Shown piece after piece: positions 1 to 8,437 of a stretch of DNA of 16,367 bases. The number at the start of each line of letters is the position of its first letter. Position 1 is the first letter of the stretch. The position numbers and the translations under genes were made by a program. The notes under the pieces are model-generated. The model ran no database searches. It was not told the origin of the DNA and worked only from the letters and a program-made list of their open reading frames with translations. The DNA is from Zygnema cylindricum (Eukaryota > Streptophyta > Zygnematophyceae > Zygnematales > Zygnemataceae): the NCBI GenBank assembly GCA_037447655.1, contig JBBHKE010000495.1, positions 1-16,367 on the forward strand, given 5' to 3'.

Positions 1-128
1 CCTTATCGGGGCCGATTTTGTCTGTACCTCTCCTCTTTGGGATCCCACGGGAACAACTCCTCGTGTGGCGGCAAATATGATGTTTGAGCTTCTCTGTCTT
101 TTAGCCGAAGCAAAAGCAAAAACAAAAC

Positions 129-275
129 GGAACAGCGTAACGGAGCGAGAAAGCTTTAACGGAACGGAAAGACATCATGGAAATGAAAAGACATAGCGGA
201 ATATGAAAAAACGCGACGGAGTGAGGAAGGCGTAACGGAACAGGAAAATCGTGATGGAGAACTTGAAAGGCGAGG
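129..275. repeat. Degenerate ~19-bp tandem repeat (minisatellite)
   Basis: About eight head-to-tail units each begin with GGA and end near GTAAC, GCGAC or similar. I place unit starts at 129, 142, 161, 179, 198, 218, 237 and 256, giving complete unit lengths of 18-20 (first and last are partial). A rough consensus is GGAacagGAAAggcgtaaC. The period is not a multiple of three and the array has no long open frame, so it is not coding. Copies are strongly diverged, so the array is old. Confidence 0.65.
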
Positions 276-421
276 TGTTCTATGTGACATCATGTGTGAC
301 GGGTGATCACCGGTTAAGAAAGAGAATAGTTGAGAAGGAGAGTTGACAATTTCGTAGAAGTAAACGGGAGGTTTTCTTGAGTTTTTGAGGAGTTGGAGAG
401 GAGTTTTTTTTTGTACGATTG

Positions 422-562
422 AATCATTTTAGCTTTGGCTTCATGCTTTATTGGCAGTATTTGAGAATTGTGGAAGTTGATTTTGTCCCCTAAAAAAGTA
501 TAGAGTGAAGTGAGTTTTATTTACTGCCATAAAGCATGAAGGCACAAGCTGTGAAATGATAA
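422..562. repeat. Long imperfect inverted repeat (foldback)
   Basis: The left arm (about 422-459) and right arm (about 521-562) are reverse complements with a few mismatches and one-base bulges. The best part pairs the TTCATGCTTTA block at 440-450 with TAAAGCATGAA at 530-540, and both ends carry a TGGCAGTA/TACTGCCA block and an AGCTT/AAGCT block. The loop is about 60 bases. A transcript would fold into a hairpin of ~140 nt with a stem near 38 bp. This is the size of a plant miRNA precursor or a small MITE relic, but I recognise no known mature miRNA. Confidence 0.6.
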
Positions 563-1589
563 GTTTTGAACTTTAATTTGAAATTGATTTGTTTCTGTGG
601 AAGCAACGTTCACTATTTTTTGCCAGCTCTAGCGAAGAGTCGTTTTTAGAAGTCAATTTTTTTTGAAGTTTTAAGGATACTTCTAAAAAGGTCTGGGGAG
701 AAGCGGTAAGGGAAATTTATACTTTGTTGTTATGAATTTGTATTGCCTTCGAAGGGGAAGGCGAGGAGACTGGTTTGGCAATTTATCAATTCAATGGTAG
801 GAGTGTATCTCTACTATTTTGGCGTTTTGTTGGGATTAAAGCTTTGATAATACATTCAACAACAAATGGAAGATGGTGAATGTGACGTTGTTGACTATAC
901 CTGTCTTGGTATACAATTTGTGAAGCCTGGACTAATGTTTTAAGTTTGAGAGCTATTACATGTGTCACGTTTATGTAATATTGTCATGTATCCGTGGAAT
1001 AGTGGACTGTTGAGGTTCATATGCTTTTCAGTTTCTTTAGTTGGTTAATGGGAAGTGGACTTATACAAATCTATGATGGTTATGAAAACAAAATGTAGGA
1101 AATTAATTGGTCCTCAAATTGAAAGTCAATACTATGTGATAAACTTATAATCAACCTGCAAAAATCTGAAATGATATAGTTTATGCGCTTTCGAGTGTGA
1201 TACAATGGCTTTCACGTTAGTGTTTTCAAAAGTTTCTTCCTTACTGCTTTCTCTTTGCCTTTCTGGCAAAGCATTGTTTATTGACTGAGGGCCATCTCGA
1301 ATTTCTTCTAACAAAATTTAGTTCTATGCACGATTAATACCGTGCGCAAGAATATTTGCAGACACCGCATTGGCTGTGTGGAATCGGCAAGCCGTACGAA
1401 GATCGATTAAAATGAAACTGTCGAATCGTGCAAAATCATACGAATTGCTAAACATGGAGATTTCCGCACGATTTGTAGCTTCCGCACTGAATTTTGCCAC
1501 CGTCTGTTTTCAATCCGCGCTAGATTCTGTGCGGCTAGCTCATATCGATTCACTTCTGTGCTGGACACATGTCACATGCTCTGGGCTGG

Positions 1590-1597
1590 ACACGTGG
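1590..1597. promoter_or_regulatory. G-box / ABRE-like ACACGTGG
   Basis: A CACGTG core at 1591-1596 sits about 465 bases upstream of the gene A start codon. CACGTG motifs are bound by plant bZIP and bHLH factors in many light- and ABA-responsive promoters. Function here is inferred only from sequence and position. Confidence 0.35.
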
Positions 1598-1763
1598 AAG
1601 CCAGTGGGTAAATTTCTCTTCTTCATTACCTCCCTTTTCTACGGAGGCTCTCCCGACCGTTCGATCTAGTTATTGAAGTTCGTGAGCTACTGTACTGTAG
1701 CCTTTACCGTGATTGGTCTTTCCACCGACTACCCTCCCTTGTCTCGTCCTTCTTACAAAGTAC

Positions 1764-1825
1764 AAACCCTAGAAGTTTTCAACTATGCAAATTCAGCAGC
1801 ATGCATGTCTAAGTTTTTAGGGTTT
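1764..1825. promoter_or_regulatory. Pair of opposed telo-boxes
   Basis: AAACCCTA at 1764-1771 and its reverse complement TAGGGTTT at 1818-1825 lie 54 bases apart start to start, and about 235-295 bases upstream of the gene A ATG. Telo-boxes are short promoter elements in plants, often near transcription starts of growth- and translation-related genes and also recruiting Polycomb-linked factors. Two in this span argue for a functional proximal promoter, though this is inference. Confidence 0.45.
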
Positions 1826-2059
1826 CAGTTGACCTTAGTCTCCATTTGTACTTCAAATTGTAGCATCTGTCGTACGGTAATCTGTGCCATACTGTGAGAC
1901 TGCCACCAATAGCAAAACCAGGGAGAAAATTATTCTCTTCTTTTTTTTGTTTTTATTGTTGTTTTTCACTTTTTGGACTGGAAAACGGAGGGACGCTCTT
2001 GAAATCTTGTTGTAATTAGATTGGTTTTGGAAAGGGAAGATATTAATTTGGTCATCACT

Positions 2060-5000
2060 ATGGTATTTCTAAACTGTGGTATAATTCCTTCAGGAATTTC
2101 TTCTTCTCCTTCTAGTTTTGTTGACCAGTCAACATTATTTGAAGAATCCACTTGTTCTCTTCTTTTGCCCCTCTCATACAAAATTCATGGCGCCTCACAG
2201 TCAAGGTCAAGTGAGTCTTCATTCAAATGTCTTTCTTTCATAATTTATTTTCTTAATAATTTCTTTTGAATTATTCTTTTGCCCTATATCATTGTTATGT
2301 CGTTTCTTATATTGATTCGTTAATATTTTTGAAAGCTTTTTGCGCAAGGGAAAAAATCAAAAAACTAGGTCTATTCTTTTTTCTATGTAAATTTTGGCAG
2401 CAAAATTATAGGCTCAAGAGTAACCATTTATAGAATTACCAAGTGTTGCAGCTGAGCCAAAAAAAAAAAGAGGAGATGTAAGAAAAGAAAAAATTACCTT
2501 ACACTTGGTCCTTTGAGAATTTTGAAGTAGAGACGTAGAAATTGGATCAAAAAATTGTCATTCTCTTTAGTTAAAAACGTGTGTCGTATTATGATTTGTA
2601 ATAATCTTTTCTCCTTTGCCCAAATTAGGCTCTTCCCTAAAATATTCTGATTATAGGAGCCCATTTTTTAGAGAAATGTAAAATTAGTGTGGGCCATAGC
2701 ATTCACCAATTATTAAAAGTGGTTTGATTTGTGTTTTCACGTACGCTCTTATAGTAATTTTTTTTTATATGAAGTGATGTGGTTCTCACTATTTGCCCCG
2801 TCCTTACTATTACTAATGTCCCCACTAACCTCTTCAAATGACAGTATTTAGTTTTTGGTCACCCATGGCAATGGTGGATATGTGAATTTAATGGGCATTT
2901 TTGGAAAATATACCAGCTTGTTGCGAGGAAAAACCAATAAAATTACTAGCCACTATCGGTATTTTCCACACTATTGATGAACTATCATGTAGTGTTTTTT
3001 AAACCATTAACCCTTACCATGTGTTTTTCAAGGGGGGGTTATCTTTTGGTACAAAACATGAATTAGTGTGAATCTGGTTCATAAAACTTGTACTATTATG
3101 GGGGTTGATTGGCAATCTGAAATTAATATAAGCGTGCTAGCAACGCACACTAAAAGTGGATGCAAGTGTAATGATGATTTTCCATGAGACTACAACTTAC
3201 ATTGCTTTTAGGGTTGATGAATTATTAGTGTTGAAGCAAATTTGCGCTAACTACACTAAATTATGTTTTGCCACGTGATTATGGGCCACCAACTTAGTAA
3301 CACTATTTCATTACTTTAGGCCAGAAAACACACTCAAATTTTCGTGACATACTCTGATATCGATGGACTGGATACAATTCCCATCGATATTAGAATTGAT
3401 CACTCTGATTTGAGTGAGCGTTTTTTTTTACCTTAAATCATAAACTAGTGTAAATAACTCCTGTTAGTTAAGTGACCCATATTGATGCTCGTTGTAATAC
3501 ATATTTTAGTGTAGTTAATTCTCATGAAGTTTTAATGCCAACAGTAGCAATGCAGTGTAATTTTGTCATGATAGCCAAATAGTTGTAATTAGCAATAGGT
3601 CTCCTCATGTTATATTAGAAACCGGCGAATGACATGTATTTGATGCAAATCTCTCCCTTTTTTCTTTTTCTTCTCTTTTTTTTTTCTCCCTCTCTTCTTT
3701 ATTAGGAGGTTGTCGGGATGTTTTTTCTACAATTTCACCTTATCCTTCCCAAATCCGTCCTATGAGACTAATTTTTTCTCGAGAATGTCTGGGGCCAATA
3801 GTTAATACATATTCTGAGTTTTTTCCCAGTTTCCCACTTTCAAGAAGGAAAAAGACTAAAACATTTGTCTCAAATTCTGTATCGAAATCTGGACATAGTA
3901 ATTCTAAGCAAGAAGGGATTGGTGAAAATGTGTCTCCTTCCTCTGACTCGAGTTGGGAAAAAATAGGTCAAAAAAAGTCAATATCCAAAAGTAACGATCC
4001 CGGAACTAAATCGGAAAGCCCTAAATCTTATTCAAACTCAATATGGGACGTCTCAAATAGGGACAGGGCTTTGTATGGACTTAGGATAGTTACAAGTAAA
4101 GAAAACCGGTCTGAAATTTCTATGCCTAATTCAGGGATTCAAATTGCTATTATGGGTGAAAATACGGAATCAGTTTTACTCCAAAGGATAGGACGTTTAA
4201 TTGAAGGAGTGGGGGGAGGAGGAGGAGGAGGAGGATCATCTGTCGGAGGGCATGAAGGAGAATCTATTAGAAAAGGAGAGGGAGAGGGAGATGGTGTCCT
4301 TTTTTTGGGAAGTGGAGAGGGAAAGTTTGAGAGAGGATCGGAAGATGAGATTTGGATGGTGGGTCCCTTTGTTGGGAAAGTTCATAAATTATGGATTGCT
4401 CCGGAGGCAGGTAAGACTTGTCTTTTTTTTTATATGCGATTTTTTTTTGTTAGGGTTAAAGGACATTAAAGGACTCGTGGACAGGACTTGTGATTGGGTA
4501 GGAGGAGATGGAAAGGGGAATATTGTTGTGAAAGGGGAATTGTTTTTGTTATTTAGATTTTCTTTTTCTCACAGTAAATTTGTTTTCTGAGAATCAAAAC
4601 ATAAGACTGAAAACTATAAGCTCTAGATTCCCTCTCACCCCACCCCCTCCCTCTGTTCGTCCCTCGATCCCCTCCCTCCAGACCCCTCTCTCTCTCTCTC
4701 TCCTCTCCCACTCTCCCTCTCCCTCCCCTTCCCCCTCCCCCTCCCTCTCCCCCTCTCCCTCTCCCTCTCCCTCTCCCTCTCCCTCTCCCTCTCCCTCTCC
4801 CTCTCCCTCTCCCTCTCCCTCTCCCTCTCCCTCTCCCTCTCCCTCTCCCTCTCCCTCTCCCTCTCCCTCTCCCTCTCCCTCTCCCTCTCCCTCTCCCTCT
4901 CCCTCTCCCTCTCCCTCTCCCTCTCCCTCTCCCTCTCCCTCTCCCTCTCCCTCTCCCTCTCCCTCTCCCTCTCCCTCTCCCTCTCCCTCTCCCTCTCCCT

Positions 5001-6456
5001 CTCCCTCTCCCTCTCCCTCTCCCTCTCCCTCTCTCTCCCTCTCCCTCTCCCTCTCCCTCTCCCTCTCCCTCCCTCTCTCCCTCTCCCTCTCCCTCCCTCT
5101 CTCCCTCTCCTTCTCCTTCTCTCCCTCCTCCCTCTCTCTCTCTCTGCCCCCTCTCTTTCCTCAGCTCTCGCGCTCACTCCCTCTCTCTTTGCCCCTACTC
5201 TTCTTTTTCTCTGCTGTTATGAATGCAAATTCTCTTAACTTTTTCGATTCGCATGTTTCGATGAAAGTTGTCGATCTTGTTAAAATAACAACAAAAAAGA
5301 AGAAAAAAACAAACGAAATAAGAAACAACATCAACACGTCAGTTTTCTGAGTCCTGGAGTGTGTCTCTTTTCTGTTTTCTCATTTTTTTTCCTCTCTTTC
5401 TCTCCCTCTGTTCTCTCTCTTTCACTCATGGCAGGCACTTGGGGCTTCCAGGAAGCTTCTCTTCTTGTTGTCCCTATTCCCAAAACTGCAGAAATGGACA
5501 ATTCTGATGATCTCCCTACAACCAATGCTGACGTCAGCCTCGGCAGCAATGCTGACGTCAGCCTCGGCAGCAAAGCTGACGTAATCATTGAGAACTCTCG
5601 AACAGTGGATGGGAGCGACGAAAATATTTTGGATTTTTCACCATCCGGCAAAACTGCCGGTTCTTATTCTTTCCTCAAAGATAAAGAAACTGCGTTTCCT
5701 TCAATCGTTTTTGGTATTTCGTATGTTTTTCGAGGATTTGAACCCGTTTTAATCGGAGATTCGACGGATTTTCCAGCATTGGAATTAAAACCTTCCGGTT
5801 TAGAGGGAAATATTCCCGTTTCGTACGGAAAACAGCCTCTCTCAACTAAATTTCCTCTCGATTCACCGGTTTTTTTGCAAACCGGAGAGGTTTTTATGGG
5901 AGGGAAAAGAGGAGGGAAAACGGATTATACGGATGTTAAGAAATTGCAGAAGGAGAGTATGGAAGAATATAGAGAACTGAAAAAATGGTTACTTCAGATA
6001 ACTGGTTTAATGTCTTTTTTTGGGACATTAGGGTTAGGATTTTTTGGTTGGACGGAGGAATCGAAGGCTTTTGGTTTTGGTGGAGCTTTAGGGTTTTTGT
6101 ATATGCTTAGGTTGCAAAATAAAGTTGATAATATATCAATTATAAGTGATCCTAAAATAGCGAATGAAATAGAGGGAGAGACGACTGATAAAACGGTTAA
6201 AGCGGAGGAGGATTTGGTCGGTCCCTGGGAGGTTATTGGAGGGTCCGTTACCAAAATTAGTGTGGCTTTTGCAGTTATTTTTCTTCTTTTGAAGGTTTCT
6301 TCAGGAGTGGAATCGTCTCTCCCTCCTACCCTCCTTTTCGCGGCGGTCCTAGGTTTTTCGACTCATAAAGTTGCCGTACTTTTCTCCGTGTTTCGCTCAC
6401 TTTCTCCAGAAACTTCCATGGACGACTCAAAGAAGGGGAAGACATTACAGACTTAG
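2060..6456 (+). CDS. Gene A: plastid-type protein with C-terminal AtpI/CGL160-like membrane domain (3 exons)
   Basis: Exons are 2060-2210, 3706-4410 and 5435-6456; both introns are phase 1 and start GT, end AG. The spliced frame is 1878 nt, 625 residues plus TAG. The start is the first ATG after an in-frame stop at 2000-2002 and opens a Ser-rich, acid-poor transit-peptide-like stretch (MVFLNCGIIPSG...). Residues ~60-460 are poorly conserved-looking and Ser/Gly-rich, with an eight-Gly run (4212-4235) and an 8-residue NADVSLGS tandem repeat. The C-terminus looks like an AtpI/UncI-type domain: YRELKK (464-469) leads into hydrophobic helices at about 471-491, 495-513, 560-577 and 583-603, with a glycine-rich second helix ending YMLRLQNKVD and a GFSTHKVAVLF motif in helix 4. 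This layout resembles plant CGL160 (At2g31040), a thylakoid factor for CF1-CFo ATP synthase assembly of ~350 residues. The N-terminal part does not match what I recall of CGL160, so it may be a paralogous or uncharacterised family. Confidence 0.72.
2211..3705 (+). other. Intron 1 of gene A (1495 bp)
   Basis: The donor is CAA|GTGAGT at 2211 and the acceptor is TTTATTAG|GAGG ending at 3705. The acceptor follows a strong pyrimidine tract at 3650-3700. The joined frame changes AGT to AGA at the junction and reads on without a stop. The intron is AT-rich. It contains a 10-bp perfect hairpin (ATATCGATGG at 3357-3366 with its complement at 3381-3390) and a TTAGTGT...ACACTAA inverted pair near 3230-3262. 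I see no coding sequence in it. Confidence 0.65.
4212..4235 (+). repeat. Poly-glycine codon run (GGA)n in exon 2
   Basis: Eight consecutive glycine codons, one GGG then seven GGA, lie in exon 2 of gene A. The DNA is a short GGA trinucleotide microsatellite and can vary in length without a frameshift. It begins a purine-rich block running to about 4350. Confidence 0.8.
4411..5434 (+). other. Intron 2 of gene A (1024 bp) with hexanucleotide array
   Basis: The donor is GGCAG|GTAAGA at 4411 and the acceptor is CATGGCAG|GCAC ending at 5434. The exon 2 leftover G plus GC restores GGC (Gly286), and the exon 3 frame then runs open to 6456. Over a third of the intron is the (CCCTCT)n tract. A second, ordinary pyrimidine tract at about 5365-5427 precedes the acceptor, so the array is not the acceptor's own tract. 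The methionine at 5428 lies inside the intron by this model, so it is not taken as the start. Confidence 0.68.
4751..5032. repeat. (CCCTCT)47 perfect hexanucleotide microsatellite
   Basis: 282 bases are 47 uninterrupted CCCTCT units. Imperfect CT-rich flanks extend it, so bases 4711-5145 form a 435-nt run with no purine on the + strand. The complement is (AGAGGG)n, where each unit supplies a GGG run spaced by AGA, matching the G3N3 G-quadruplex pattern many times over. A homopurine-homopyrimidine mirror repeat of this length can also form triplex (H-DNA). It lies in intron 2 of gene A with C/U in the sense RNA. Confidence 0.97.
5524..5583 (+). repeat. 24-bp in-frame tandem repeat in exon 3
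   Basis: Two identical 24-base copies (5524-5547 and 5548-5571) and a partial third encode NADVSLGS, NADVSLGS, KADV. Each full copy contains GCTGACGTCAGC, a perfect 12-bp palindrome with a TGACGTCA (CRE-type bZIP) core. The unit is a multiple of three, so copy number can change without breaking the frame. Confidence 0.9.
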
Positions 6457-6922
6457 GGAAGTTGTTAATTGTTTTAGCCTTTTGTTTTATGCTTTTTTTT
6501 TAGTTTTTGGGTTTAATTTTTTGGTCTGAGAAGATATTTGCGCTCTTGCTAAGGAGCGGTAGGTTGTACAGAGGAGACTTTTGTGTATAGTTTATGTATA
6601 GTCAAAAGTGTAGACATAAGTAAGGATTCAACAAGGGAACTCCTTGATCTTGTACAGTTGTAACCTATAAACTTTTGTTCTACACGCGTCACATATTTTC
6701 TATCTTGCATTCTCGTCGATGTCAATTTAGAAGTTGATGTCAGTATTTCTAATTATCCTCTGACTGTTAGTCCACCTGGAAATCATATAATTATATGATT
6801 TATGTATTGGGGATTTGGGATCTCATATCATTGGTTTCTGTACAAGCACTGAGGATTGGTAGTAGGCCATAATGTTTATTAGTATTACTGTTTTGATGTC
6901 AATTTTCTTTTTCGGGACCAAA

Positions 6923-6980
6923 AGCCGTTTACTATTTTGAAATACAAGAAGAGCCGTTTACTATTTTGAACTAGAAGAAG
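6923..6980. repeat. 29-bp tandem duplication
   Basis: Two adjacent near-identical copies (6923-6951 and 6952-6980) share AGCCGTTTACTATTTTGAA and then differ at a few bases before AGAAG. It is non-coding and lies about 470 bases past the gene A stop. Confidence 0.85.
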
Positions 6981-7976
6981 AATTAGTATCAAGTAAACGT
7001 TCTGATTAATAACGCTATTTCTTGTACAAGGGCAACACAATCTGAGTCAAAATTCTTGTAATAAATGCTTTAACCGACTACCACACTATTGAAGTGTTAA
7101 TTATGTGTATAATGAGGGGTAGACAAGTTCGAACTTTTTCAATCAGGTGAAAAGTAAGTTAAATGTTCTCCTCGTAATTAATTTGCTGATGGCTGTCAAA
7201 ACTGTAGCAAATGTCAATCCCACAGCTGAACAAATAGCTTAGCAAATGAAATGACATGAATATTATCCTGCAGTTCAGTAGCCTTAAAACTATTTCCGAC
7301 CTGAAAAAAATCATCAGCACTATCGTCATACGACAACTGCTCTATGCTGTTGAAACCATCTGGTTTGCCAGTAAACAAAATGTGAAAGAGACTCACAGCA
7401 TTGAAAACATTAAAAAAATTGAGCACAAAATTGTAATATTTAAAATTGCTGCCCATCCTCCAGGGACTAGGGATAGAGGCTGTGTGTTCGTGACATCATG
7501 TTATTTTCAGTAAACTATTGAACATCTGCAAAATTATGTTTGTTAGGAAAGGCTGATACTAACTGTCCTGTTGATTTCCTCGAGCTTTTGTCCGCATCGC
7601 AGCAACCTTTTGTAAAAATCTGCTGCATGAGAATTTGGTTACACTGACATCATCAGCTAAAGACTTCTATAATTTTGACACAACTGAATGTTCTACTGTA
7701 TGGCTAGTTCTTACATAATAATTCTGACTGGCTGATTCTGCACCGTTTGAAAATTTGGCATTAAGGAAAAGACAATTGTTATGACAATATTTGGGTTCAG
7801 AAGGTGTAGTTTAGAGGCACCGATACACTGTCTTTGATGCTGATTTAGATTAAACAAACAGCTTTTTATTCCAAGATCCTTTTATTTTAGGAAAAAATAC
7901 ATAGAAGAAATTTGCATCCGCTAAGCTACAATCATACAATAGTGGGAAAAAGTGAATCAATGTAATTCCCCCTCAA

Positions 7977-7982
7977 TTTATT
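7977..7982 (-). terminator. Candidate poly(A) signal AATAAA for gene B
   Basis: The - strand reads AATAAA here, about 455 bases past the gene B stop. A second AATAAA lies at 7870-7865. Plant poly(A) signals are loose, so either or neither may be used. Confidence 0.3.
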
Positions 7983-8437
7983 TTCTATCTGGGTATTCTT
8001 ATCATTCTCACTTTCCATGAAACAACTTACTTTTAAAAAAACAGGAACAAAATAGCCCAATTACAAATTTAGTTAAAACATTCAAACTGTTGACAAAGTC
8101 AGATTCGATTTTCACGGTACAAAGAAAACCTTTTGTTGCGAGGATAGTGATAGATTCTCCAATCTCTCTCAACTTTATCTACAATTTGCACATACCTTCC
8201 TCTCTTAGAACTGACGTTGCCCAGTATTCTTCCAGTGTAAAATAAACTGTAATTCAAAACAAAGCCTTAGCTTACAAAACTGACCCAACAAGGTACAATC
8301 TGGGATTCTAATCTATACGCACACTCATATAAATAGATTAAGGGACTCTCTTTGCATCGTCTTCACTCAAAGAAGCACAAAACCGAGGCTGGATCAGCTG
8401 AAGGTGCCTTGTCAAAACTAAAGCGAAGTCACAAATA

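Larger units (their letters stand above)
1..2059. other. 5' flank of gene A, no convincing gene
   Basis: I found no recognisable coding gene on either strand. Open frames here are short, mostly lack an ATG and match no family I know. The region holds a degenerate 19-bp tandem array, a long inverted repeat, a G-box, an RY-type CATGCATG (1800-1807) and two telo-box motifs, listed separately. The last ~140 bases before the gene A start (about 1920-2059) are T-rich and pyrimidine-rich and probably contain the transcription start and 5' UTR. No clear TATA box could be fixed. Confidence 0.5.
6457..8437. other. Intergenic space between convergent genes, with both 3' ends
   Basis: Gene A stops at 6456 (+) and gene B stops at 8438 (-), so both 3' UTRs lie here. 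For gene A, the UGUA-type repeats around 6575-6600 and 6655-6680 fit plant far-upstream poly(A) elements, but there is no clean AATAAA. Short open segments on the - strand at 7214-7456 and about 7562-7810 match no domain I recognise, and the second is broken by a stop. I see no supported gene. Confidence 0.45.

Noticed and set aside
1132-1314. - strand open frame with a protein-like composition (LEEIRDGPQS...)
   Set aside because: It has no ATG, an immediate upstream stop, no recognisable domain and no convincing splice partners.
1370-1669. + strand 99-codon open frame
   Set aside because: It starts at TTG, has no motif and lies in a region with dispersed repeat words.
3762-4469. Taking the ATG at 3762 as the start and 4469 as the end of a separate gene
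   Set aside because: The frame is open upstream to a good acceptor at 3705 that joins in phase to exon 1, and a strong GTAAGA donor at 4411 cuts it before the apparent stop.
4201-4590. 129-codon + strand frame overlapping exon 2
   Set aside because: It is a shadow of exon 2 in another frame, starts at TTG and is built from the purine-rich stretch.
4635-5177. - strand frame encoding Arg-Glu repeats
   Set aside because: This is the complement of the same array, again a consequence of a repeat period divisible by three. There is no coding signal outside it.
4580-5350. Long + strand frame encoding Ser-Pro dipeptide repeats
   Set aside because: It is the translation of the CCCTCT array inside intron 2. 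It begins at a non-ATG codon and its length comes only from the repeat period of six.
5428-6456. A separate gene starting at the ATG at 5428
   Set aside because: That ATG lies in CATGGCAG, which works as the exon 3 acceptor. The phase matches exon 2 exactly. A shorter transcript starting here is still possible but less supported.
7214-7810. - strand segments with protein-like translation downstream of gene B
   Set aside because: The two open segments are short, one is interrupted by a TAG at 7669-7667, no domain is recognisable, and competing frames are equally open. They are probably 3' UTR or chance.
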